From: Bathymodiolus brooksi
Lineage: Eukaryota > Mollusca > Bivalvia > Mytilida > Modiolidae
Length of the DNA stretch: 64,000 nucleotides
NCBI GenBank assembly: GCA_963680875.1
Contig: OY804580.1
Location: 109,681,534-109,745,533 of the forward strand
Direction: 5' to 3'
Every line of letters starts with the position of its first letter. Position 1 is the first letter of the stretch. Below the pieces are notes generated by a model that made no database searches, had not been told where the DNA came from, and saw only the letters and a list, made by a program, of their open reading frames with translations. Of the stretch, positions 27,101 to 42,100 are shown one piece after another. A program made the translations under genes and the position numbers.

Positions 27101-30100
27101 TGGCTTCAATATTAAGCTGCTACTTTATTAGCAAATTATATATATATGTTTGATAAAGAAAGCAATATTAAGGAATAAGCTTGCTAAGAGGATTGTAAAT
27201 TGAATAAACGTTAGAAAATACCAAAGAGACAATCAAAATTGACACTCCAGAGAATCTGGCAACAAAACATTACATTACAAGACAGAAAAACTAACATATG
27301 TATGAATAAACTTATGCTTAATATGAATCACAGCAGATGTATGGAGTACAAACAGCTACACAAAATATTAAACATAGGGCACACAAGACGAAGAAATACA
27401 AAACAAAAACACAATATGTGTTGGACTCCCCAATACGCAAGCAAACACAAATAACGTTAACAAAAGATGCATAAGCTTACTAAGAGGATTATAGCTTTGG
27501 AATTGTCCTAAATTTCATAATTAAAATTTTAGCGAACCATATTTTAAAGTTAACATGATGGTGTATCCATAGAATAGTTTTTGTATTTACTAAGTATTAG
27601 ATGAAATGGAAACTGGAAATACGACCCCCATCGAGTACCCCGAATTTCCCGGAACAGAGAAAGACTCAGCTGAAATTATAGTAGCCCGACAACGTGCTCA
27701 AATAGACAAAAGGCTGTGGACAAAATTTCAGACTTGGCTTGGAATGTTACTGTACGTGATATTAGTTGCGTTAATATGTTCCCATAGTGATTTGTCAACA
27801 GCTTATAGACAAAATGAACATATTCTGAACACACTGAAAACAGTATATACTGTAAGTACATTATTGTTAGACTGGCATCATTGTACGAAGAGCTTGAAGA
27901 TACCAAAGGGGTACTCAGAATCCGTATATCGAAGGACAGACAACACAATGGCCAAAAGAAAAAGTACAAAATGACAAATGATTATCTACAAAACATACAC
28001 TCAAAACTAAAGATCGAGTAACACGAACCCCACTAAAATCCGGGGGTGAACTCAGGTCTTCCTGAAGGGTAAGCAGTTCCTGCTCTACTAGTGGCACCCG
28101 TCGTGTTAATCTAGTTACAAACCCGGTGATAAGAAATGAATGAAGAATGGTACACTGTGATAATATCTATAAAATCAGTGACGTATACACTGTCAGGCAA
28201 TAAAATGAAAACCAAAAATTGCGACTTCCGTCAGATCAGTTCAAATATTCAATCGGAATATCGATATCCTTTATACATGACCGCTCACTCACCTTGCTTG
28301 ATGCAGGCACTTTAATGAAATGTGACGGGGTTAAACCGGTCTTAATAGGTTCAAAGTCAGACGTCAATGACCTTAGTTCAACCGCCAACCGTATCTTCTT
28401 GCAGCCAATCATCAATGCAGTTCATACAGTGTGTATTGGATCATGAAGCGTATTAGCTATTGTGACGGCATAGCTAATGAATAGTATAATAGTATGAAAT
28501 TGAAGCATCGAGTTTTGTAATTATCTTTGTTAATGTTAATAAATAATGAATGTCAAATTAAGAAAAAAGGGGAAAAAGTCATTTTTATCTTGTACTGATC
28601 TTTGCTATACATAATGAATGCCAAATTGATAAAGAAAAAAACAACAACAAAAGTCATGTTTATTTTTCACTCTTACAGCCGACCTCCACCAATGAAATAT
28701 ATGACTATATAAAAACAACATACACTCGTGCTGCGTATCCAAAATGGTGGGAGACAGAGGATGATGAGATGTTGAGGCCGACATACATCCAAAGATTTAC
28801 TTATAATGCCTACAATTACAGGATAACAAGATCTCGGTTACGACAGCTTAGAGTACATGGTATATAATATACTAAATACATTACACGGCTGATTGTTCCG
28901 TTGGTCGATTAACTCCCAGTAACGATTATTTCATGGGTATTCAAGGCGATAACAATATGTAAGAAGTATTAACAAAAAATATAGAAGAATGGTACAATAG
29001 GGACAACAACTCATGGCTGTTTTTGTTTGTTGCTTTAAGTCAACCGGAAGTCATGTGATACATATTAATGGGGACAATTACAAAGTATTTAGAAAAAAGA
29101 AAATGACAGGACAATCGGGGCGAAGACTTTCGTTCACTACTGGAAAAGTATGGCGGAGTTGGGTAATGACGCACAATAACATTTTGTAGGAGCTATAATG
29201 CGACTACTGTCTTTTTTTAAATTAACAAAATATGTCTTTCACGAGTAATGACCGTACTACCCTCTAAATATGTTACCCACAATGGTCCAGGTTATGTTTT
29301 TCCTATGATTACCTGACCTAAAAATCGCAGCGAGAGTATTCTCCAACTGTGGACGAATGGGACAGCTTTGTGGATTGATTCTCACAAACCATCAGTTCTC
29401 CCAGCAATGGTAATAGACAAATATTCTGCACAAAATTCTTGTAAACTAATGTGAATGGAATTTATAATTGAGATCATTATGACAATAAAATGTTAAACAT
29501 TAACGGTAGCAGTTCTTGAATCTAAAACGTATAGAAATACAGAATTTACAACAACAGACAAAGAAAGAAATATATGTTTGTCTGGGAAAAGACACACACA
29601 CATACAAACCACTCTTGATATTTATATATCCGTCATATTGAAAGTAAATATTCTACTATTTCATACAAAGAATAAATTTGTTTTCGTCCTGAATAAGCAT
29701 GAAATATGAGCCGCGCTAGAGGTTGAGCTGCAAACAATCAATCATGCAAATATATCACTTTTTTCTACTTTTATATATCATTTAATTAGATTTAGATCTA
29801 GCTTTAATTTAAATGTATATTGTTTAGGATTCAAATATCAGAAATAACACACAGTATATAAAGTTGTAACTGATCGTGATGAAACTTAGTTTTTTTAATA
29901 AGGCAATATATGGCTGCAAATGAGCATTGTAGACTATTGTAAAGGTGCAGTGATTTTATATACCAAATAAAGCAGAGGAACAGTGCTTTTATTTCTATGC
30001 CAGCTTTGTGCTAGACCAGCACGCGTTGTTGGATTTTTGTAGTACTAGTTCACTGAAATAACAGTCAGCGAGTAGACATGTCGCTCCACTGCCGCACATT

Positions 30101-33100
30101 AACATGATTCTCAGGCATCTACTTACTGTCGCCGTGTTAAAAGAAGAAGCCGTAAATACCAATATTGTAATCTTTGGTTTGAATCGATCGGGGATCTAGT
30201 AAACTCATGGTAAGCACGATAACTACATGCATTACATCATCGGTCCTGTTGGAAGATTATAAAACATGACCATTCAGATGGAGTGAACAAAAGAAGAAAC
30301 ATGTGAAATGCAAAAACAAAATAAAGTGAATAAAATAACACAGTATTAAACACCAAATCGTTAAAGAGACAAACGGGAGCGAGACTCATTTAATATTTAA
30401 TTTCTATTTTATTTATTAAATAATAGGTAATTGTTCAGGACCGGAAGTGACAAGAAAAGCAGTCGATACATGTATTAATTCTTTCAAGAAAGAATTTGAA
30501 GAAACTAGAAATTTCTGTACATGTGAGTAATAACATGCTTAATAGCATGTTAAGTTGTGTGTTAATATATTTTCATCGTTTCGGCTTTCCCTATTTTTGC
30601 AGTAGCATCTAATTACTATCAGAAAAGCTTGAAAATGCCACAGCGCTAATCAAAAGTGTAAATAAATCACTAAAGAATACTGGATGGTTTATCAAAAATG
30701 CCGCGGAAGACACTGGATAAATGTTAGAGAATGGCCAATCCAGAATAGACAATCTACAGATACTGCCAACATTGGACACACAAGACGCAGAACGATGACA
30801 AACAACACAAAAGGTACAACACAAAACATAAAACTATAACGATGAGCAGCAACCCAGGTGCTCGCTAAGGGTAAGTAGTTCCTGCCTCTTATAAGACACC
30901 CACCATATTATTCATTATTTAATACTTTTCTGATACTGATCACTGGACGCTTAACCGCAATCATCTACTTTTTTTCTGAAACAGAAGACTATATCTTTTT
31001 ATTGCATGTGAAGATTTAAAAAAAATAATTATTTCTAGTTTGGCGAGAATATAGCGAAACTACATGCTTTGACGAAAATGAAGAATTTCAGTACAGTTTT
31101 CTACATAGCAGAGAAGCAGAACCAGCTGGAGATTTGACATACACCGGACAACATGGAAAATACGGCCCTGCCGGATACTATGTCGATCTAGGACCAAAAC
31201 AAAGTCTCGTGACACGTTATCTAAGCTTACTACAGGAACACGACTGGGTAGATTTCCGTACAAGGGTACTATTTCTGGATTTAGTAACATATAATGCTAA
31301 TACACGTTTGTTTAGCCATATAAAGATAATATTTGAACTACCTGCTAACGGAAGCATCACCATGAAAACGGAAGTATGGTCGGCTAATCTCTACCCTTAC
31401 CGATATGCTTTAGACTATCTTATTTTATCGTTCCAGATTATATTCATAATTGTCTTGATTGTTCGATTTATACTCTTTATTGTAAATCTCTGTCGTTTAA
31501 AAACGCGTGCTCTGACGTCAATATCTACGTATTTGAGGCTGTTAGAGATTACGTTTGGTATTGCTGCTGTGGTGTGTTGTATTTTAAGAATTGATGCCAC
31601 TATAGGAGCAATATCAGCTTTGAAGAGAAGCATAGGTAAGTTTGTAAAAGGACTGTAGAATATGGAAAGTTTGAAGATACCAAAGGGGTAGTCAGAAGCT
31701 GTAAATCGATTTGATTTGATTTATTGTGTCTAACGTCACTTTCAGCAATATTTCAACTATATCATGGTGACCAGCTTTAGTGGTGGAAGAAGTCGGAATA
31801 CCCGGAGAGAACCACCGACCATGGGCAAGCAACTGGTAAGCTTTATCACTTGCGGTTGTGAGTCGAACGCACCTGTTTTTTGTAATTAACAAAGCCGGGC
31901 GCGAACCCACGCCGTATTGGTGATAGGCTTGTATGAAATGTTAGGTTATCCCACTACCTAGCTCATTGAGCCACCCGGGCCCCTTCCATACATGGAAGTC
32001 ATGAATATACCAGAAGCCGTAAATCGAAAACGGAAAGACGATACAATGGCCAACAGAAAAAGGACAAGCAATGATCTACAAAAGACTACACAGAAAATTT
32101 AAGATAAAGTAGCACGAACTCCACTAAAAATCGGGTGGGGGTAAACTATGTTGCTCCCACAGGGTAAGCAGTTCCGCCTCCACTAGTGGCACCGGGCGTG
32201 TTACCACTAAGCGAAAATAATAATTGTTTCGTTATAATTATGATGACCGATCTAGGGAAGCTGTAGGTGTTCAAATATTTATTTGACACACTTTGTTTTA
32301 TCTTTTTGGTATTTTTTAGCTATTTCGTTGCATTGAAATAAGCTTTTTTAACCCTCCCCCCTCCAAACAAAATTGATGAAGTAAGCTTAGTTATTAATGT
32401 ACTCATCTAAAGAAAACAAAACATTTCTTGGTAATACGAAATCAAAAAGATTTACAAGTACTACGGCAACAATAGAAATACAAATATTCAGACAGGCACA
32501 CACAACTATGGCGGGGATAAACCAGTAATCCTTTAAATCTTTAATAATTTGTATTCTTTTGCGTTATTCGTGATGTTATTGTCTGTTTATATGTGAGCTA
32601 CTAGTAGCCTCTGGTTGTAGGTAATCGACATAAAATAATTAAAGAATTGAATCAAATTTGGATAGGGTATATGCTAATTGTTTTTTCTGCTGTCATACGC
32701 CTTTAATATTAACACAAATGCAACATTTTGATATTTAAGGAATATTTGAAATTGTTGAACAGGCTATACGATATTACCTGGTTTGGGTCTCTTTACGCTT
32801 AATAAACCGCGAAGCAAGTATAACCTGTTCAACAATTTCAAATATTCCTTATAATTTAATTTTTACAACAAAATTTAATGATTCCTCGATTTTAATTTCG
32901 ATTATTTCACGTGACTATTTGAATTTGTCGTTGGCGGATGAACACGTTGCTGACGTCACAATACCAACCCAGGTTATCGAGTATAACCAAAATTTCCTAC
33001 AGGTGGATTAGCCAATCAGATTGAAATATTCAAATCAAATTAAATTATTTTCTAATATATTATTTTAGGTAGATATGTGTCGTTTGAGCTGGTACGAATC

Positions 33101-36100
33101 TACGATACTGCATACCAAAGTTGTCTAGCTGCTGTTCTTTTCATTATAACATTAGACCTATTGAAGCCGTTGGAATTCAATTATCACTTTTTCATGTTGT
33201 TGTCTTCTTTGAAAATAGCTAAAGGCGCCATATTTGCCTTTATGTTCATCATATCATTGGAGCTGATTGCCTTTGCCGCCTTACTGTATCTTACCATTGG
33301 TAGCTACCACGAAAATTTTAAATATATGTTAGAATCGATGAACGCGTTGTTGTTGGCGTTGTTAGGCATGATGACGTACGACGATGAGAAATTCGATGGC
33401 ATGTTGGTAAAGTTCTATTTTGGATTGTACACCTTCTCCATGACGATAACGTTGGTCAATGTGTTTATAGTACTGTTAACAATATCGTTTAATGATGTAA
33501 AGGCAGGGTTAGACAATGGAACTCTTCACTATGATCAGAAGTTAAACGACCATTTCTGGTTTAAGGTTGATAAGATGCTTGAGTGGATGAGGGACAGATT
33601 CTGTTTTGCTTGTAAGTTAGCTTTTACTGATATATTATACAGTTATTTAATGGGAGTGCAGGCAATAGATCAAAATATGTTTCCCGAGGTATTGGGAATG
33701 ACCAAAGTGTTCTATTGCCCGAGGTTAACGACCGAGGGCAATAGAACACTTTGGTCTTTCCCACTACCGAGGGGAAAATTGTTTGATCTTTTGCCTGCAC
33801 TCCCATTAAATAACAGTTTTATTACCTAATTATAATTATTTTAGACAGATTAAAAAGAAATACTGTCAGGAATTGTACCGGACACAAAGTTATGATTATA
33901 CACGAAACGTCACAGTCAAAGGGTTAAATCGCTTTAGATTACGACGCGTTCATACGGTGTAATCCGGTGTCGACTAGACAAGATTTCGGATTTGTAATAA
34001 ATATTCATGAGATTGTTTTGACCAATCACAGTAAAGGTCAAAGGTAGCCGGGCAATAGAACACCAGGCAATAGAACACCAGGCAATAGAACACCAGGCAA
34101 TAGATCACCAGGCAATATAACAGTAGAAAGCCAAAACCAAAAAAAAAGTTGAAAATAAAACATACTTTATAAAACATATAAAACTTTACAATTAGGTAAT
34201 AATAACATTTAGGTCATTAAACGTATGTTTAATTGTACTGTTTAACTATGTATTATATTAGTTATATGGCAATACGTTCGCTTAACCGTAGTGTTTAACA
34301 TTCTACAAAATGAAATTAAATTCTCGGAAATTTCGGTCCCCATGGCTACTAAAAGAATATATAGGGTTAATCTGAAGAAAAAGTCTTCGTGAAAGAGAAT
34401 ATATATATATATATAATATACATTATTGTTTCTTTTTCTGTATGAAGACGATTTCTAGTATATAAACATTGCTTTAAAATCCAATTCTTCAATGGTGATA
34501 TCACAATGGATTAGACTGTGTTAGAATTGCCCTATATTTTATTGACATTTTGGACTTTTTTATAAAGGGACTAAGTCTATGTTTTATATGTTTAAGCTAA
34601 TTTATAATTTTTAAAATATCAGTAATTTTCATTCTTAGCTTCCAGTCTTTTATTCTTAGCTTAATTAGATGCTTAAAACTCTTTTTAATGCGCAAAATAA
34701 ATTCTGCTTGTCTTTGCCAAGGTATTTTCTGAAAAAATAAATATATCATTAAGTCATAATTCAATTTATGCTTGGATGAAATGCCCTTTATGACCAGTAT
34801 TAATTCAAATTCTGCTTTCGAATTGAAGACTAACTATTGATTATAAGTTTGTTGTCCGGCTAACGGAAGATGTAAACTATTCTTTCGAAGTGTGCACAGA
34901 TGTAAAGAGGAAAATCTGCGCTAATGTCAGAAAAACATTCTGAGCTAGTGTAATGTTTTCATGCGCAAACATATTAGATTTTCTGCGCAAATGTAGGCCT
35001 AAAGCTATGATATTATCATGATATTCGCTGAATATAGCAGATTAAGTTGAATAACATTTTCTTCTAATTAAATAAAGCATAATTAAGATTTATGAATATT
35101 AAACAGTCATACACGTATTTTAAGTGCCTGTCACGCGTAGCATTTTACAACCTTTACTCCTATATCTGTGTAGCAAAACCATAGAACCCGTCGTCGGATT
35201 TTCGTGAAATTTTGTACAACACTTTCATATGACGGCATAATAGAAGGTTCGACGTCATTTTAGATTTGGACGCCAACTACGCCATGTCCGATAAAAAATC
35301 TACAATGTAAAATTCTGTCACAATTGATGTACTATGAGTGACAAAGTGGAAACAGATGACAAATAAGTGATCAAAAATACAATTTGCAGCTTGCTTTATT
35401 GCAAATTATGCCTTGAAATAAATATTAATTTTGATTCTATACCGCGTCATATATTTTCAGATACAAAAGTGGGCATAAATAAGATGGAGGAATTACAAGA
35501 ATGTGTATGTATCTTACTCTTGTATCTATGAAGTAATTTGATTGCAATAAATCATAGCATTAAAATAATTCGACCATAAATGTTTCAATGCCTTTGTTGT
35601 CAAGTAGAACATATGAAAACCCTTAATGAATTAGTATAATAAATTACTAAACTATTACTATGATTGTAATGTAAACTAGTGTGTGCTTTTCTTTTCCCCA
35701 CAAATCAACATGTATGAATATGTTTTATTATCCAATCGTATCCAAAACAACTTGTAAGTTCAATACAAAGCTTAAAATACTGATGTGTGTTAACTTTCCG
35801 ACATTAAGGATATGAACACAAACATCACGTGTCCACGTATCAAGGTTGAGGAGATCACAGTGCTTAACGCCACTTTCAACAATAATTCAAATATACCGTG
35901 ACGGTCAATTTTATTGACTGACGAAACCGGAGTGCACGGAGAAAACCACAGATTAATCTTGCATTATTTTCAGTTACACAATTTGTTATTCCAGAAATCA
36001 TTTTAAATGTACTACACTTGATTGAAGTTAACACTATTTCACTACTCCACCTGGGTTAACACTATTTCACTACTCCACCTGGGTTAACACTATTTCACTA

Positions 36101-39100
36101 CTCCACCTGGGTTCAAACCAGGTTTTTGGTTCGTGTTGTTCATCTTTGCTAGTTTTCTGTTTTGTGTTTTTGTTGTTGTTTTGTTTGTCTTCGTCCTATG
36201 TCTTTTGTATCCAAGGTTGCCATTTTATCTTGATTGTCCATCTTGAATGCCCGTTCGGTTTTCTCTAACGTTTATTTACTTTTCATAACTCCCAGAACAA
36301 GTACAATCGAAATGTATCTTGCATCAATTGAAAGATGTTTATATTTCCTTTCAATAGCTTGAAAAATTGCAGAGATTGACAACGAAGATCAAGAGGAATG
36401 AATTAAATCAACAAAAATTAACAGCAAAGATGATGATCAAAATGATACAACTTGGCCAATATAGAACTAAACTAGACTGTCTTAATGTCCAAAGGAATGA
36501 ATTTGCTACTAATTACATGTATGTATCATTAAACCTATTGTTTAAGAATAATAGAGTTAAGAAGAATTTGAAGATACCAAAGGAATACTCAGAATCCGTA
36601 AATCGAAGAAGAACAGACAGCACAATGACCAAAAGATACCAAAGGGGCAATCAGAATCCGTATATCGAAGAAGAACAGACAACACAATGACCAAAAGAAA
36701 AAGTAGAAAAGAACAGACAACACAATGACCAAAAGAAAAAGTACAAAAGAAAAGACAACACAATGACCAAAAGAAAAAGTACAAAAGAACAGACAACACA
36801 ATGACCAAAAGAAAAAGTACAAAAGAACAGACAACACAATGACCAAAAGAAAAAGTAGAAAAGAACAGCAACACAATGACCAAAAGAAAAAGTACAAAAG
36901 AACACACAACACAATGACCATAAGAAAAAGTACAAAAGAACAGACAACACAATGACCAAAAGAAAAAGTACAAAAGAACAGACAACACAATGACCAAAAG
37001 TAAAAGTACAAAAGAACAGACAACACAATGACCAAAAGAAAAAGTACAAAAGAACAGACAACACAATGACCAAAAGAAAAAGTACAAAAGAACAGACAAC
37101 ACAATGACCAAAAGAAAAAGTACAAAAGAACAGACAACACAATGACCAAAAGGAAAAGTACAAAAGAACAGACAACACAATGACCAAAAGTAAAAGTACA
37201 AAAGAACAGACAACACAATGACCAAAAGAAAAAGTACAAAAGAACACACAACACAATGACCAAAAGAAAAAGTACAAAAGAACAGACAACACAATGACCA
37301 AAAGAAAAAGTACAAAAGAACAGACAACACAATGACCAAAAGAAAAAGTACAAAAGAACAGACAACACAATGACCAAAAGTAAAAGTACAAAAGAACAGA
37401 CAACACAATGACCAAAGGAAAAAGTACAAAAGAACAGACAACACAATGACCAAAAGAAAATGTACAAAAGAACAGACAACACAATGACCAAAAGAAAAAG
37501 TACAAAAGAACAGACAACACAATGACCAAAAGTAAAAGTACAAAAGAACAGACAACACAATGACCAAAAGAAAAAGTACAAAAGAACAAACAACACAATG
37601 ACCAAAAGAAAAAGTACAAAAGAACAGACAACACAATGACCAAAAGAAAAAGTACAAAAGAACAGACAACACAATGACCAAAAGAAAAAGTACAAAAGAA
37701 CAGACAACACAATGACCATAAGAAAAAGTACAAAAGAACAGACAACACAATGACCAAAAGAAAAAGTACAAAAGAACAGACAACACAATGACCAAAAGTA
37801 AAAGTACAAAAGAACAGACAACACAATGACCAAAAGAAAAAGTACAAAAGAACAGACAACACAATGACCAAAAGTAAAAGTACAAAAGAACAGACAACAC
37901 AATGACCAAAAGAAAAAGTAGAAAAGAACAGACAACACAATGACCAAAAGAAAAAGTACAAAAGAACAGACAACACAATGACCAAAAGAAAAAGTACAAA
38001 AGAACAGACAACACAATGACCAAAAGAAAAAGTACAAAAGAACAGACAACACAATGACCAAAAGAAAAAGTACAAAAGAACAGACAACACAATGACCAAA
38101 AGTAAAAGTACAAAAGAACAGACAACACAATGACCAAAAGAAAAAGTAGAAAAGAACAGACAACTCAATGACCAAAAGAAAAAGTACAAAAGAACAGACA
38201 ACACAATGACCAAAAGAAAAAGTACAAAAGAACACACAACACAATGACCAAAAGAAAAAGTACAAAAGAACAGACAACACAATGACCAAAAGTAAAAGTA
38301 CAAAAGAACAGACAACACAATGACCAAAAGAAAAAGTAGAAAAGAACAGACAACACAATGACCAAAAGAAAAAGTACAAAAGAACAGACAACACAATGAC
38401 CAAAAGAAAAAGTACAAAAGAACAGACAACACAATGACCAAAAGAAAAAGTACAAAAGAACAGACAACACAATGACCAAAAGAAAAAGTACAAAAGAACA
38501 GACAACACAATGACCAAAAGTAAAAGTACAAAAGAACAGACAACACAATGACCAAAAGAAAAAGTAGAAAAGAACAGACAACACAATTACCAAAAGAAAA
38601 AGTACAAAAGAACAGACAACACAATGACCAAAAGAAAAAGTACAAAAGAACAGACAACACAATGACCAAAAGAAAAAGTACAAAAGAACAGACAACACAA
38701 TGACCAAAAGAAAAAGTACAAAAGAACAGACAACACAATGACCAAAAGAAAAAGTACAAAGGAACAGACAACACAATGACCAAAAGAAAAAGTACAAAAG
38801 AACAGACAACACAATGACCAAAAGAAAAAGTACAAAAGAACAGACAACACAATGACCAAAAGAAAAATTACAAAAGAACAGACAACACAATGACCAAAGA
38901 AAAAGTACAAAAGAACAGAGAACACAATGACCAAAAGAAAAAGTACAAAAGAACAGACAACACAATGACCAAAAGAACAGACAACACAATGACCAAAAGA
39001 AAAAGTACAAAAGAACAGACAACACAATGACCAAAAGAAAAAGTACAAAAGAACAGACAACACAATGACCAAAAGAAAAAGTACAAAAGAACAGACAACA

Positions 39101-42100
39101 CAATGACCAAAAGAAAAAGTACAAAAGAACAGACAACACAATGACCAAAAGAAAAAGTACAAAAGAACAGACAACACAATGACCAAAAGAAAAAGTACAA
39201 AAGAACAGACAACGCAATGACCAAAAGAAAAAGTACAAAAGAACAGACAACACAATGACCAAAAGAAAAAGTACAAAAGAACAGACAACACAATGACCAA
39301 AAGAAAAAGTACAAAAGAACAGACAACACAATGACCAAAAGAAAAAGTACAAAAGAACAGACAACACAATGACCAAAAGAAAAATTACAAAGAACAGACA
39401 ACACAATGACCAAAAGAAAAAGTACAAAAGAACAGACAACACAATGACCAAAAGAAAAAGTACAAAAGAACAGACAACACAATGACCAAAAGAAAAATTA
39501 CAAAGAACAGACAACACAATGACCAAAAGAAAAATTACAAAAGAACAGACAACACAATGACCAAAAGAAAAAGTACAAAAGAACAGAGAACACAATGACC
39601 AAAAGAAAAAGTACAAAAGAACAGACAACACAATGACCAAAAGAAAAAGTACAAAGGAACAGACAACACAATGACCAAAATAAAAAGTACAAAAGAACAG
39701 ACAACACAATGACCAAAAGAAAAATTACAAAAGAACAGACAACACAATGACCAAAAGAAAAAGTACAAAAGAACAGAGAACATAATGACCAAAAGAAAAA
39801 GTACAAAAGAACAGACAACACAATGACCAAAAGAAAAAGTACAAAAGAACAGACAACACAATGACCAAAAGAAAAAGTACAAAAGAAAAGACAACACAAT
39901 GACCAAAAGAAAAAGTACAAAAGAACAGACAACACAATGACCCAAAGAAAAAGTACAAAAGAACAGACAACACAATGACCAAAAGAAAAGGTACAAAAGA
40001 ACAGACAACACAATGACCAAAAGAAAAAGTACAAAAGAACAGACAACACAATGACCAAAAGAAAAAGTACAAAAGAACAGACAACACAATGACCAAAAGA
40101 AAAAGTACAAAAGAACAGACAACACAATGACCAAAAGAAAAAGTACAAAAGAACAGACAACACAATGACCAAAAGAAAAAGTACAAAAGAACAGACAACA
40201 CAATGACCAAAAGAAAAAGTAGAAAAGAACAGACAACACAATGACCAAAAGAAAAAGTACAAAAGAACAGACAACACAATGACCAAAAGAAAAAGTACAA
40301 AAGAACAGACAACACAATGACCAAAAGAAAAATTCAAAAGAACAGACAACACAATGACCAAAAGAAAAAGTACAAAAGAACAGACAACACAATGACCAAA
40401 AGAAAAAGTACAACAGGACAACAACGATCTACAAAACATACACATAAAACTAAAGATCGAGGAACACGAACCCCATTAAAAACCGGGGATGAACTCGGTT
40501 AAAGATTGAATCTAACCATATTAAATTAATACTGATTTAATATTACAGATATATATTGATATTTAACCACATAACATTGATAATGCTGATATCTTTCGAT
40601 GATTATGTTCATTAGTGAAAACAATATATACTGAAACCGCCTTCGTTGCAAATTGGTTAGTGTGCTCCCTTCAAATATGGGGATTCGTGGATTCGATCCA
40701 TGGTCGGGTCAAACCAGACTATGAAATTGACATCTGTTGATTCTCCGTAGGCAACAGTAATGATTAACTGAAAAGACTGGTAGGCTCGAAATCTAACTCA
40801 ACGCTTTGGTTAAACAAATAAAATGACATCATCGTCATCACCATCAAGCTATTCGCATCATATATCGGGAAAAGTTTGAAGTCCCTACTCTTATAATGTA
40901 CTATCCAAAAAATATAACTGTTCGTGTAATGTTTCAATTTGATAAAGTGTAGTCGGACCACATATACACAATTGAGAAAGAAATACGTAAATATCAGCAC
41001 AATTTTATTATGGAAATAATTTGACATTCACCGAAACTAAAAATAAATTTTCATACTATAATATTATATAAATGCATCCAGTTAAAACAAGGGAGATAAT
41101 CGAATGTATTGCATTACAGATTCGGATTTAACAGTAGTGGAGAAACTCTTGTAATTCTTACAATACCTACATTGTCATGCGCTGTTGAGATAGATGTCAC
41201 GTGTCACCTAGTACCTAATCTAAGAAGAGATGTTATGAAACAGATGAAAAACAAAAATGTCGGGAAGACATTTGAGTTTTCTACACCAGATAATCATGTT
41301 CTAAAGGTTTGTAATACGTACGTCAATATATCTAAGTATATTTTACACATTTTGTTTTTTAATAGATTGCAGTAACACGACCGGTGCAACTAATGGAGAA
41401 GGATCTGTTTACTCTTCTGAAACACCTGAGTTCACCTCCAGTTTGTGTGGGATTGTGTTGCGGATCTGATTACCCCTTTGATTTTCTTCAAACCTTCTAA
41501 AAATAACATTCAATACATTAGCTGGTATAACATTATATATTATCAGATAATATGCGAACTAAATTAGATTTCTACGTTTTTATACCCATGACTAGATCGA
41601 TACCTCTGCTGGTGGACTATTAATATCCGAGACTAACATCTTCCCAGTAGGCAGTGCTTCGGTACTGGAATGGTTTATTAGATATATTAATGCTTGATAG
41701 TTGCAGTTCTAAAATAATGTAAATAATCAAAAATTAAAGTCAATATCCCTGAGGCATTTGTAACCATAGCCAATTTGTGGCCAGCCGGTTTTGTCAAAAG
41801 ATCGGAAGTCCAAATAATTGTTATAGGTGAACCAAAGGCTTAGGTTAGCATAATATTGATGAAGGTAAACTATACCCGAGGAAGATTGATCTTTGTTTTG
41901 ATAATAATAACATTATTTAGGTATTGTAAATTACATAGCTACGAATATAGGGGTGGCAATAGATAAAATCGGCCATTTTAATTTTGCAACGGACCATCAA
42001 CAGCCACAACTAGGAAGCTGTTGTCCATTATACGTCACTGCATATTATCATTAACTTGTGGGAAATGACGTGGCATTCATTAGGTTCCATAAACGACAAG

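Noticed and set aside
33612..33829. Extension of the channel frame beyond exon 16
   Set aside because: It passes a good donor (GTAAGT) and then reads through a hairpin element; exon 17 continues in phase.
36557..40445. Minus-strand open frames of 199 to 733 codons
   Set aside because: They are produced by a stop-free 38-bp repeat read in three frames; the periodic Phe/Cys/Leu sequence resembles no gene, and several frames overlap completely.
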